Shown here: in pieces, positions 18,270 through 28,024 of the stretch
Numbering within the stretch: position 1 is the stretch's first letter
Layout of the letters: each line of letters starts with the position of its first letter
Notes under the pieces: generated by a model
Told to the model about the DNA's origin: nothing
The model's database searches: none
The model's input: only the letters and a program-made list of their open reading frames with translations
Program-made: the position numbers and the translations under genes
Source: Pseudomonadota bacterium
GTDB taxonomy: Bacteria > Pseudomonadota > Gammaproteobacteria > Ga0077536
NCBI GenBank assembly: GCA_016719885.1
Contig: JADJYF010000014.1
Coordinates: 1-64,000 of the forward strand
Length of the DNA: 64,000 bases
Direction of reading: 5' to 3'

Positions 18270-20213
18270 ATGTCAACGCTGGATCACGAAGTCATGGGCG
18301 ACAGCACGCTGTTTCGCCCCACCAACCAGGGACCGGTGACGGCCGCGCGCCATCGTCGCAATCTCGTCGTCTACATCGCGATCTGCGCACTCGGCCTGCT
18401 GCCGACCCTGCTCGGCGCGAGCGCCGCGTGGCGGGCCTTTGGCTTGGGGCTCATGGTGCCGGGCGGCGGCTTCGTCGCGGCGCTCGGTATTGGCGGTGTG
18501 TTGGCCCTGGCGCTGACCCTTGGCCTGTTGTACTTGGCCTTCGTGACCTGGTTCTGGAACGGCATGGTAGTGGCACCCATCGCCGTGTGGCTCGGTTCGG
18601 CGTTGATGGCCGGCGCCTTGGCCGGAGAATCAGTGTCGTCGCTCGGCCTGCCAGCCACCCTGGCCACCATCGCCGCCCTCCATTACTTTCGTCAGCGCAG
18701 CGTTCATCGCCGGCGCGCCGCCGATGAAGAACGCCTGAAGGCTCGCCAGGGTTTCTTCGGCGAGTCGCTGGCCGAGGTCACCGTCAGCGCCGCGCGCGAA
18801 CCGGCGGCCGGCACACGCGAACTCAGCGAGCGCGATCTCGAAGCGGTGCGCTATGCGTTCGATCGCGCGCTGCAGCCGGTCGGAGAATTCAAGGGCTATA
18901 CCATCATCGATCAATTCCAGCCGGCCGCGCTGCGCTACCAGATCAACCATCTCGGCTACGCGCTCGGCATGGTGCAATGCCATTACACGCCGAGTTTCCA
19001 CGGCTACCTGTCCCAGGCGCAGCGCAACCTCATCGATACCTACCGCGTGAAGCGGGTGTGGGACTACTGGGTGCTGGAGTCGATGTGGGGGCATCTGAAT
19101 TTCAGCAATTTCGATCCAGCGGCCAAGGACAACATCATGTTGACCGGCTACTACGGCATGCAGGTCAATCAATACATGCTGGCGAGCGGCGATCGTCGCT
19201 ATGCCGAGCCCGGCAGCCTGACGTTCCGGCTCAACGACCAAACCGCCTACGCGCACGACGCTCACACGCTGGTCGATTCCATACGCATGAATCATGCGCG
19301 CTCGGATTTCTGCCTGTTCGCCTGCGAGCCGAACTGGGTCTACCCGGTGTGCAACATGTACGGCATGTCGGCGCTCGCGAGTCACGACCGCCTGTTCGGC
19401 ACCCACTATTGCGCCAACATCCTGCCGCGCTGGATGGACGCCCTGCGCACCGAGTTCACCGACGCCAAGGGCACCATCATCGGCCTGCGCTCCTACCTCA
19501 CCGGCCACGAACTGCCGCTGTTCGCCGGCGAAGCAGGCGTCGCGCATTTCGCCAACATCTTCTCGACCAGCCTCGGCCGGCGGCTGTGGGCGGTGGGACG
19601 CAAGGAGCTTGCGTTGTGTCTCGCACCTGACGGCCAAGGCGGCCAGCGTCTCACCTTCCCGCGCGAAGCGCTGAGCTTCGTCGACACCATCGATGTCGGC
19701 AATTACCGTCGCGGCATGTTGTTCGCGTATGCCGCCATCGGCATGGCCAGCCGTGAATTCGGCGACGACGAACTGGCGGAAGCGGCAATCCGTTCGATGG
19801 AACTCGACTGCGGCCCGGCGCTGGACAACGGCAGCCTGTACTACGAACGCGGTTCAGGACTCGCGACCCTGTGGGCGCTGGAGGCGCGCATCATGCGCAC
19901 CGGCGACTATCACAACAGCTTCGTGGTCGGCCCGCCGGCCAGCGTGTTCACCGGCCCTTTGCTCAGCGAGGCGCGCTATCCCGAGGTGCTGGTGGCCAAG
20001 GCCTTCAGCCATGGCGACGACCTGGAACTGGTGTTGTATCCCGGCAAGGCCGGCGGCGAGCAGACCCTGGGCTTCGAGCGCCTGCGCGCCGGCCAGCGCT
20101 ACGCGGTGGAAGGCATGGAAGGCGCGAGTGTGACGGCCGATGCCGAGGGCCGCGCGTCGCTGGCCGTCAAGCTCGCCGGCCGCACGGCCTTGCGCTTGGT
20201 GCCCATGCACTGA
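18270..20213 (+). CDS. linalool dehydratase/isomerase-like protein with N-terminal membrane domain
   Basis: This 647-residue protein starts after GGGGGTAGGCG. Residues about 28-150 contain around four hydrophobic helices (LVVYIAICALGLLPTLLGAS, then LALALTLGLLYLAFVTWFW). The rest matches what I know of the Ldi family, an alpha/alpha-barrel enzyme that dehydrates linalool to myrcene and isomerises it to geraniol. Visible landmarks are YWVLESMWGHLNFSNFDP, DNIMLTGYYGMQVNQYM and the two cysteines nine residues apart in CEPNWVYPVC (Cys352 and Cys361), like the paired active-site cysteines of Castellaniella Ldi. That enzyme is exported by a signal peptide, whereas this one appears membrane-anchored. 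The assignment rests on recalled motifs; substrate and activity are uncertain. Confidence 0.68.
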   Translation: MSTLDHEVMGDSTLFRPTNQGPVTAARHRRNLVVYIAICALGLLPTLLGASAAWRAFGLGLMVPGGGFVAALGIGGVLALALTLGLLYLAFVTWFWNGMVVAPIAVWLGSALMAGALAGESVSSLGLPATLATIAALHYFRQRSVHRRRAADEERLKARQGFFGESLAEVTVSAAREPAAGTRELSERDLEAVRYAFDRALQPVGEFKGYTIIDQFQPAALRYQINHLGYALGMVQCHYTPSFHGYLSQAQRNLIDTYRVKRVWDYWVLESMWGHLNFSNFDPAAKDNIMLTGYYGMQVNQYMLASGDRRYAEPGSLTFRLNDQTAYAHDAHTLVDSIRMNHARSDFCLFACEPNWVYPVCNMYGMSALASHDRLFGTHYCANILPRWMDALRTEFTDAKGTIIGLRSYLTGHELPLFAGEAGVAHFANIFSTSLGRRLWAVGRKELALCLAPDGQGGQRLTFPREALSFVDTIDVGNYRRGMLFAYAAIGMASREFGDDELAEAAIRSMELDCGPALDNGSLYYERGSGLATLWALEARIMRTGDYHNSFVVGPPASVFTGPLLSEARYPEVLVAKAFSHGDDLELVLYPGKAGGEQTLGFERLRAGQRYAVEGMEGASVTADAEGRASLAVKLAGRTALRLVPMH

Positions 20214-20223
20214 CGAACGCTTA

Positions 20224-20259
20224 CACCATCGAGCGCCGCGCCGCGGCGGCTCGATGGTG
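20224..20259. terminator. 11-bp perfect hairpin between convergent genes
   Basis: CACCATCGAGC (20224-20234) and GCTCGATGGTG (20249-20259) are exact inverse complements around a G/C-rich loop. It lies between the stop of the Ldi-like gene (20213) and the stop of the convergent cupin gene (20310), and could terminate both. No clear T run follows. Confidence 0.55.
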
Positions 20260-20309
20260 CGCGCATTGCCGTCGCCTCAGCCGCGCGGCGCGCGACATGA
20301 ACAAGGCGT

Positions 20310-20762
20310 TCAGGCGGGCGCGTGCTGTGCGTCGTACAAGGCCGCGAAATCCTCGAAGCCTATCTTGCCGGCGTTGTTGCCAGCGTCGTCCAGCACGTCG
20401 AACATCTCATCGCTGCCGTTGCCGCGGATGTTGTAGGTGACGATGCAATCGACATCGCCCGCGCCTTCGCTGTGCACGCCGCCCGGCGCGCCGATGGTGT
20501 AACTGCCGGTCTTGCGCACTTCCTTGAGGCTGCCATCGAGTTCGTAGATGCGATGCTCGCCCTGCACGACGAAGATGCGCGTCTCGGCCAGGTGGCGATG
20601 ATTGAAGATCACGCCGTTGGCGTGGAACTTGACCATGAAGTCGACAATCTTGTTGCGTCGGTCGACCGCCAGCATGGCGAGTTCGAGGTGTTTGAATTCG
20701 CCCAAGGGAAACCAGCGGATATTGCTTTGATCGAAGGCGTAAGTGGCGGCGGCGGCGGACAT
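20310..20762 (-). CDS. cupin-domain protein
   Basis: This 150-residue protein is a single cupin beta-barrel. The metal-binding first motif is seen in HANGVIFNHRHLAETRIFVVQGE (histidines and a glutamate), and the second in GAPGGVHSEGAGDVDCIV. This resembles small mononuclear-metal cupins such as ChrR-like or acetylacetone-dioxygenase-like proteins. It is divergent from the Rieske oxygenase at 20967 and convergent with the Ldi-like gene. It might be a dioxygenase or isomerase in the same pathway, but cupin functions are too varied to assign. Confidence 0.72.
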   Translation of the reverse strand: MSAAAATYAFDQSNIRWFPLGEFKHLELAMLAVDRRNKIVDFMVKFHANGVIFNHRHLAETRIFVVQGEHRIYELDGSLKEVRKTGSYTIGAPGGVHSEGAGDVDCIVTYNIRGNGSDEMFDVLDDAGNNAGKIGFEDFAALYDAQHAPA

Positions 20763-20966
20763 GGCGGGGCTCCGGTTGCGAACGGGGACAGCGCACGGCG
20801 CGCGCGAAACGCGGCGCGCCGTTGGCTGCTCAATATACCGTGTCAGGCGCGCCCTGCCAGCACGTAGCCGGCGCGTATCCGGGCCATAGGCGCGCGGCCG
20901 TGAATGCCCGTAATATCGCTACGCGTGTTTGCCGCAAATTGTCGAACAGTCATTCGAGGGGAGTCG

Positions 20967-22049
20967 ATGATGGCCGAAGTGTTTCTCAAGAACGCCTGGT
21001 ACTGCGCGGGCTGGGATTACGAATTCCACCAGGGTCGCAGCGCCATCATCGCGCGCAAGATAGCCAACGAGCGCGTGGTCCTGTACCGCAAGCCCGACGG
21101 CGGCATGGTGGCGCTGGAAGACCGCTGTCCGCATCGCTACGCCGCGCTGTCGCTCGGGCGCAAGGAAGGCGCGGGCCTGCGCTGCATGTACCACGGTCTC
21201 AAGTTCGACAGCGACGGCGTGTGCGACGAGATCCCCGGCCAGTCGACGATCCCGCCGGGCACCTGCGTGCGCGCCTACCCGGTGGTCGAGAAGGACAACT
21301 GGGTGTGGGTATGGATGGGCGAGCCGGCCAAGGCCGATCCCGCGCTGATCTGTTTTTCGGTCGGGCCGGGCGATCCGAACTGGCACATCCGCACTTCACA
21401 GATGCACGTCAAGACCAACTACCGGCGCGAGATCGAGAACCTCGCCGACTTGAGCCACATCGCCTGGGTCCATCCGCAGACCGTCGGCGGCGATCGCAAG
21501 TACAGCGAGATGAAGTCGCGTCACGACATCACCGCGCGCGGCGTCAACACCCGCACCTGGGTGCGTTCAGTAGCGCCTACCGGTGCGGTGGTGCACATGT
21601 TTCCGCCCGGTACGCTGCTCGACATCCTGCTCGAGATCCAGCACAGCGTGCCGTGCAACTGGATAATGCGCTTTCGCGCCTACACGGCCGGCACTGTCAC
21701 CGAGGGCGATTCCGATGGGCAACTGCTGGTCGACAGCTGGACCTGCCAGGCGGTCACGCCCTGCGACGACGACTCGGTGGATTACTACTACTCGTGGGGC
21801 GCGAGCCGTGAGACCGAGATACCGGGCCTGTCCGATCTGCTCGGCAGCACGCTCGACATCGCCTTCGACGAAGACCGCGTGATGCTGGAAGCGCAGCACG
21901 TCCGCTACAAGGAGCAGCCCGACGCGCCGCGCCTCAACATCGCCAACGATGCCGGTCCGATCAAGATGCTGTGGGTGCTGGACAAGCTGCTGGCCGAGGA
22001 ACAGGCCGCCGCGAGCGGCGTGCCGGCGGCGCTTGCCCGCCAGGCCTGA
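20967..22049 (+). CDS. Rieske non-haem iron oxygenase, VanA/phthalate-oxygenase type
   Basis: This 360-residue terminal oxygenase starts at ATG 20967 after GAGGGGAG. The Rieske [2Fe-2S] ligands are Cys54-X-His56 (CPHRYAALSLGR) and Cys73-X2-His76 (CMYHGLKF). The mononuclear iron site is in ENLADLSHIAWVH, the N..D..H....H pattern of this family. Overall sequence resembles vanillate O-demethylase and phthalate 4,5-dioxygenase oxygenase components rather than KshA. It needs a reductase partner, and none is adjacent. The flavin monooxygenase at 22090 follows by 40 bases, so the two are probably co-transcribed. Confidence 0.9.
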   Translation: MMAEVFLKNAWYCAGWDYEFHQGRSAIIARKIANERVVLYRKPDGGMVALEDRCPHRYAALSLGRKEGAGLRCMYHGLKFDSDGVCDEIPGQSTIPPGTCVRAYPVVEKDNWVWVWMGEPAKADPALICFSVGPGDPNWHIRTSQMHVKTNYRREIENLADLSHIAWVHPQTVGGDRKYSEMKSRHDITARGVNTRTWVRSVAPTGAVVHMFPPGTLLDILLEIQHSVPCNWIMRFRAYTAGTVTEGDSDGQLLVDSWTCQAVTPCDDDSVDYYYSWGASRETEIPGLSDLLGSTLDIAFDEDRVMLEAQHVRYKEQPDAPRLNIANDAGPIKMLWVLDKLLAEEQAAASGVPAALARQA

Positions 22050-22089
22050 GCGCCACCCCGACGCCCCATCCATCCGCGGAGGCCGCCCC

Positions 22090-23232
22090 ATGTCCGTCAC
22101 CCAACAGCAACTGCTCGAGCGCGTCGGTGACGCGCTGCCCGGCATCGCCGCGCGCGCGGCCAGCACCGAGGCGCAGCGTCGTCCGCATGACGATTCGATC
22201 GCCGCGCTCATCGACTGCGGCATCATGCAGACGCTGGTGCCGAAGCGCTTCGGCGGCCATGAGCTGGGTCTCGACGCGCTGTCACGCATCGCGCGCGCCG
22301 TCAGCAGCGCCTGCCTCTCGACCGGCTGGGTCACGGCCTTCTACTTGGGCCACAACTGGATGCTGACCAAGTTTCCCCTCGAGGTGCAGCGCGAAGTGTG
22401 GGCCGAGCGGCCTTTTGGTCTCATCCCCATCCAACCCTCGCCCGGGGTGAGCATCACGCCGGTCAGTGGCGGCTACGAGATCAGCGGTCGGCAGAGTTTC
22501 AGCTCCGGCATCATGCATGCCGACTGGGTGATGATCGCGAAGGCCGGCGGCGACGACGCGCGCGCCTTCGTGGTGCCGCGGCAAGACGTGGAAGTGGTCG
22601 ACGTGTGGCACATGAGCGGCATGGCCGGCACCGGCAGCAACGACGTCATCATCGACAAGGTGTTCGTGCCCGCGCATCGAACGCTGCCGATGGATCAATT
22701 ATTCAACGGCACCGACTCCATCCACGACAACCCGCTGTACGCTGTGCCGCTGCTGCCCTTCATCTATTGCGAAGTGATGGGGGTCTATTGCGGCGGCCTG
22801 GACGGCGCCACCGCCGCCTACCAATCCCACGTCGAGAACAAGGTGGTGACCTGGGGCGGCGATGCGCTGGCGCACAAGCAGGCCGTGCACATCCAGCTCG
22901 GTGAAGCCCATGCGCGCACCACGGCCGCGGGCACCTTGCTCGAAGGACTGGTGGCGATGACCGAGGCCTGCATGCGCCAGCGGCAGTTCACGCTGGACAC
23001 GCGGCTCGAACTGAAACTGCGCGCCGGCTACATCGCCGACCTGTGTCGTGAAGGCGTGAACACGCTGATGTCGCGCGCCGGCAGCAAGTCCTTCAGCACG
23101 GCCGCGCCATTGCAGCGCTTTTTTCGCGATCTGAACATGCTGGCGACACACGCCTTCATCGAGCGCGACGTCGCCTTTGAATTGTACGGGCGCCATCGTC
23201 TCGGCATGGCGCCGAACTCTCCCCTGGTCTGA
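22090..23232 (+). CDS. group D flavin monooxygenase (HsaA/HpaB-C2/DszC-like, acyl-CoA dehydrogenase fold)
   Basis: This 380-residue protein has the acyl-CoA dehydrogenase fold but the features of the two-component flavin hydroxylases. These are STGWVTAFYLGHNWML, the substrate-loop SGRQSFSSGIMHADWVMIAK and MAGTGSNDVIIDKVFVPAHR. The catalytic glutamate of true dehydrogenases is not seen. Such enzymes use reduced FMN or FAD supplied by a separate reductase to hydroxylate aromatic or steroid-derived rings; no reductase gene is in the window. A second member of the group is at 44006. It is probably in an operon with the Rieske oxygenase. Confidence 0.85.
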   Translation: MSVTQQQLLERVGDALPGIAARAASTEAQRRPHDDSIAALIDCGIMQTLVPKRFGGHELGLDALSRIARAVSSACLSTGWVTAFYLGHNWMLTKFPLEVQREVWAERPFGLIPIQPSPGVSITPVSGGYEISGRQSFSSGIMHADWVMIAKAGGDDARAFVVPRQDVEVVDVWHMSGMAGTGSNDVIIDKVFVPAHRTLPMDQLFNGTDSIHDNPLYAVPLLPFIYCEVMGVYCGGLDGATAAYQSHVENKVVTWGGDALAHKQAVHIQLGEAHARTTAAGTLLEGLVAMTEACMRQRQFTLDTRLELKLRAGYIADLCREGVNTLMSRAGSKSFSTAAPLQRFFRDLNMLATHAFIERDVAFELYGRHRLGMAPNSPLV

Positions 23233-23239
23233 ACATCGT

Positions 23240-23275
23240 TGCCGGCGCGGCGCGCTGTGCGCCGCGCGCGGCAAG
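23240..23275. terminator. hairpin between convergent genes
   Basis: TTGCCGGCGCGGCGC and GCGCCGCGCGCGGCAA form a long stem with one bulged base and a short loop. It lies between the stops of the flavin monooxygenase (23232) and pckG (23281). Confidence 0.5.
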
Positions 23276-23280
23276 GACCG

Positions 23281-25122
<1,842 letters not shown>

Positions 25123-25185
25123 GGGTCCTTCTGTCTCCTTCGAAATTCTTTTTGTACGGCTGGCCTCGGCGCTGCGTGCGGTGGC

Positions 25186-25389
25186 TCAGCTACGCGTGGA
25201 CGAGGGCTCGGCCTGCGCGGCGTCCGGCGCCCACGGCGCGCCGGTGCGTTCTTCGATGTAGGCGCGCAGCAGGCGCCGCACCAACTGCGAGGGCGTGGTG
25301 TCTTCCTCGGCGCACAGCCGCTCCAGCACGGCTTTCTTGCGGGGATCGATCAGCACCGTCAGACGAGCGGTTCTTTCTTCCAGGGCCAT
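25186..25389 (-). CDS. ribbon-helix-helix (CopG/Arc-type) small protein
   Basis: This 67-residue protein starts MALEERTARLTVLIDPRKK and continues with LCAEEDTTPSQLVRRLLRAY. A beta strand followed by two helices gives the RHH DNA-binding fold. An upstream in-frame ATG at 25428 would add 13 residues; neither start has a strong Shine-Dalgarno. It lies directly upstream of pckG on the same strand and divergent from the spermidine-synthase-like gene. It could be a local regulator of either, or part of a toxin-antitoxin pair whose toxin is missing; no toxin-like neighbour is seen. Confidence 0.65.
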   Translation of the reverse strand: MALEERTARLTVLIDPRKKAVLERLCAEEDTTPSQLVRRLLRAYIEERTGAPWAPDAAQAEPSSTRS

Positions 25390-25554
25390 CGAGGGGAATA
25401 TCCGTTGCAAGTTGAATGTTAATGACATGATAATACCATGCATATGACAGTGCAATTGAAGGCATGCTCTTTGCCCTCGATCACGGACATGCCCGACCCC
25501 GGGCGCCGCGCCGCCATGCGTGCGCCCGACTTCATGGACCGCCGAGAGACCACC

Positions 25555-26307
25555 ATGGCCGACGCCAGCCCTCCCCGCCACGCACGCCCCTTCGTATCCA
25601 TGACCGCCAAGACCAAGCAACTGCACTTCGTCGCCGACGAAGTGCAGAGCAGCATGGACCTGCGCGATCCGAGCGCGCTCAATCTCGAATACACGCGCGC
25701 CATGATGGGCTTCCTGCTGTTCGATGCCGCGCCCGCCCAGGTCGGCATGATCGGGCTCGGCGGCGGTTCGCTCGCCAAGTTCTGCTACCGGCACCTGCCC
25801 GATTCGATGATTCGCATCGCGGAGATCAATCCCTACGTGATCGCCCTGCGTGATGAATTCGAAGTGCCGGAAGACGACGAACGCTTCAGCATCGTCGAAG
25901 CCGACGGCGCTGATTTCGTACGCAACTGTCCGGCGTCCTTCAACGTGCTGCTGGTCGACGGCTACGATGCGCGCGGCCTGCCCAAGGCCCTGAGCTCGCA
26001 ACGCTTCTACGAGGACTGTCACGCAGCCCTGGCCGACAACGGGCTGGCGGTCGTCAACCTGCACGCCGATGCCCGTGACTATCGCCAGCAGGTGGATCGC
26101 ATACGCAATGCCTTCCACGACGCCATCCTGCTGGTCGAAGACAAACGCGAAGGCAACAGCATCGTGTTCGCGCAGCAGGGCAATCCCCTGCAGATGTTGT
26201 CCATCGGGCCGCTGCGGCGCCCGGCTTCGTTCGACGAGAAGACCTGGAAGTCGTTCCAGAACGCCTTCTCGCGCATCCTCGCGGCGCTCAAGGACGACAG
26301 ACCTTGA
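25555..26307 (+). CDS. spermidine-synthase-like (SpeE fold) protein
   Basis: This 250-residue Rossmann-fold protein of the polyamine aminopropyltransferase/methyltransferase superfamily has the glycine-rich motif IGLGGGSLAKFCYRH (about residue 64), the acidic RIAEINPYVIALRDEF and the DG motif LLVDGYDARGLP. The start at 25555 (MADASPPRH) is preceded by GAGAG; in-frame ATG codons exist back to 25438. The canonical substrate-binding aspartates of true spermidine synthases are not all evident, so it may be a paralogue of unknown substrate. Its TGA overlaps the TTG start of the SulP gene, indicating coupled translation. Confidence 0.72.
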   Translation: MADASPPRHARPFVSMTAKTKQLHFVADEVQSSMDLRDPSALNLEYTRAMMGFLLFDAAPAQVGMIGLGGGSLAKFCYRHLPDSMIRIAEINPYVIALRDEFEVPEDDERFSIVEADGADFVRNCPASFNVLLVDGYDARGLPKALSSQRFYEDCHAALADNGLAVVNLHADARDYRQQVDRIRNAFHDAILLVEDKREGNSIVFAQQGNPLQMLSIGPLRRPASFDEKTWKSFQNAFSRILAALKDDRP

Positions 26308-27947
26308 TCGCGCTGCTGGAAGCCCATCGCGCCGGTCTGTATGGGCGCGCGCAATGGCTGCCGAACATTGTCGCCGGCGTGATCGTCGGCGTGGTGGCGC
26401 TGCCGCTGGCGATGGCCTTTGCCATCGCTTCGGGCGCGCGCCCCGAACAGGGTTTGTATACCGCCATCATCGGTGGCGGCCTGGTGTCGCTGCTGGGCGG
26501 CAGCCGCGTGCAGATTGCCGGTCCGACCGGCGCCTTCATTGCCATCCTGTCCGGCATCACCGCCAAGTACGGCATCGATGGTCTGCAGATTGCGACGCTC
26601 ATGGCCGGCGTGATGCTGATGCTGATGGGCATCGCGCGCATGGGCGGCGTGATCAAGTTCATTCCCGCGCCGGTGATCGTCGGCTTCACGGCCGGCATCG
26701 GCGTCATCATCTTCGTCGGTCAATGGCGTGACTTTCTCGGCCTGCCGCCGGTCGAGGGCGAGCATTTTCACGAGAAACTCTGGCACCTGGTGGCGGTGAT
26801 GCCGCAGGCCCACGTGCCGACCCTCGGCCTCGCGCTCACGAGTCTCGCGCTGGTGCTGTTCGCGCCCAGGATCAAGGCGCTGGCGCGCGTGCCCGGGCCG
26901 CTGATCGCAATGGTGGTGGCAACGCTGGCCCAGTACTACCTGCAGATGCCCGGTGTCGCCACCATCGGCAGCGCTTTCGGCGGCATACCGCAAGGCTTGC
27001 CCAAGTTCGCCATGCCGGCCCTGTCGGTCACGGAAATGCTCACCTTGATTGGCCCCGCCTTCACCATCGCCATGCTGGGCGCCATCGAATCGCTGTTGTC
27101 GGCGGTGGTGGCCGACGGCATGGCGGGCACGCGCCACGATTCCAACCAGGAACTGATCGGCCAGGGCATCGCCAACGTCGTCGCGCCGATGTTCGGCGGC
27201 TTTGCCGCGACCGGCGCCATCGCGCGCACCGCCACCAATATCCGCAACGGCGCGACGAGCCCCTTGGCCGGCATCGTGCATGCCGCGACGCTCATCGCGG
27301 TGCTGCTGTTCCTGGCGCCGCTCGCCGCCAGCATCCCGCTCGCGGCGTTGGCCGCCATCCTGTTCGTGGTGGCGTGGAACATGAGCGAGTTGAAACATGT
27401 CGCGTTCATCCTGCGCCGCGCACCGACCGCCGACCGCGTGATCCTCGTCATCACCTTCCTGCTGACGGTGTTCGTCGACCTGGTGGTGGCGGTCAATGTC
27501 GGCGTGATCCTGGCGGTGCTGCATTTTCTGCGGCGCATGTCGGAAGTGGTCGACACCCAGCCGATGGACGCGGAGGAATTGCAGGAAGAACTGGCCGACA
27601 ACGGCCTCGCCACGCTGCCGCCCGACGTGCTGGTCTACGAGATAGACGGCCCGATGTTCTTCGGCGCGGTGGAGAATTTCGAACGCGCCCTAATGCAAAC
27701 CCACACCGATCCCCGCGCGCTGGTGATCCGTATGCGGCGTGTGCCTTTCGTCGACATCACCGGCATCCAGACGCTCGAAGAAGCAGTGGATGAACTGCGA
27801 GGCCGCGAGGTGCGCGTGGTGCTATGCGAGGCCAATGAACGCGTGCTGGCGAAGCTCGCCAAGGCCGGCGTGGTGGACAAGCTCGGCGAAGGCGGATACG
27901 CGCAGGAATTCAGTGCCGCGATCGCCAAGCTGAGCGCCGCCCTGTAG
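26304..27947 (+). CDS. SulP-family inorganic anion transporter with STAS domain
   Basis: This 547-residue inner-membrane transporter of the SLC26/SulP family carries sulfate, bicarbonate or other anions. The start is TTG 26304, overlapping the previous stop. The family signature is visible as GVIVGVVALPLAMAFAIASG and GGSRVQIAGPTGAFIAILSG, with about 12 hydrophobic segments. A cytoplasmic STAS domain follows from about residue 430 (LVYEIDGPMFFGAVENFERA). The stop codon TAG (27945-27947) lies inside the left arm of palindromic repeat A, so the C-terminus is set by the repeat. Confidence 0.92.
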   Translation: MIALLEAHRAGLYGRAQWLPNIVAGVIVGVVALPLAMAFAIASGARPEQGLYTAIIGGGLVSLLGGSRVQIAGPTGAFIAILSGITAKYGIDGLQIATLMAGVMLMLMGIARMGGVIKFIPAPVIVGFTAGIGVIIFVGQWRDFLGLPPVEGEHFHEKLWHLVAVMPQAHVPTLGLALTSLALVLFAPRIKALARVPGPLIAMVVATLAQYYLQMPGVATIGSAFGGIPQGLPKFAMPALSVTEMLTLIGPAFTIAMLGAIESLLSAVVADGMAGTRHDSNQELIGQGIANVVAPMFGGFAATGAIARTATNIRNGATSPLAGIVHAATLIAVLLFLAPLAASIPLAALAAILFVVAWNMSELKHVAFILRRAPTADRVILVITFLLTVFVDLVVAVNVGVILAVLHFLRRMSEVVDTQPMDAEELQEELADNGLATLPPDVLVYEIDGPMFFGAVENFERALMQTHTDPRALVIRMRRVPFVDITGIQTLEEAVDELRGREVRVVLCEANERVLAKLAKAGVVDKLGEGGYAQEFSAAIAKLSAAL

Positions 27948-28024
27948 GTGCGAATTCATTCGCACACGCTTTTTCAAACGCCCGCCGGCCCTTTCAATGT
28001 GCGATTGAAATCGCACCTACAGGG
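27940..28024. repeat. repeat A, inverted pair between convergent genes
   Basis: CCCTGTAGGTGCGA (27940-27953) and TCGCACCTACAGGG (28011-28024) are exact inverse complements, with inner palindromes GTGCGAATTCATTCGCAC and GTGCGATTGAAATCGCAC. The element fills the gap between the SulP and PQQ-dehydrogenase genes and provides the SulP stop codon. Related copies are at 38796, 45197, 48998, 54289-54650 and 56743. Confidence 0.9.

Noticed and set aside
20967..22049. 3-ketosteroid 9-alpha-hydroxylase (KshA)
   Set aside because: The Rieske and iron-site text matches VanA/phthalate-oxygenase type proteins better, and no kstD or other steroid-defining gene is nearby.
25186..25389. Antitoxin of a type II toxin-antitoxin pair
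   Set aside because: No toxin-like small gene overlaps or adjoins it; its neighbours are pckG and a SpeE-like gene.
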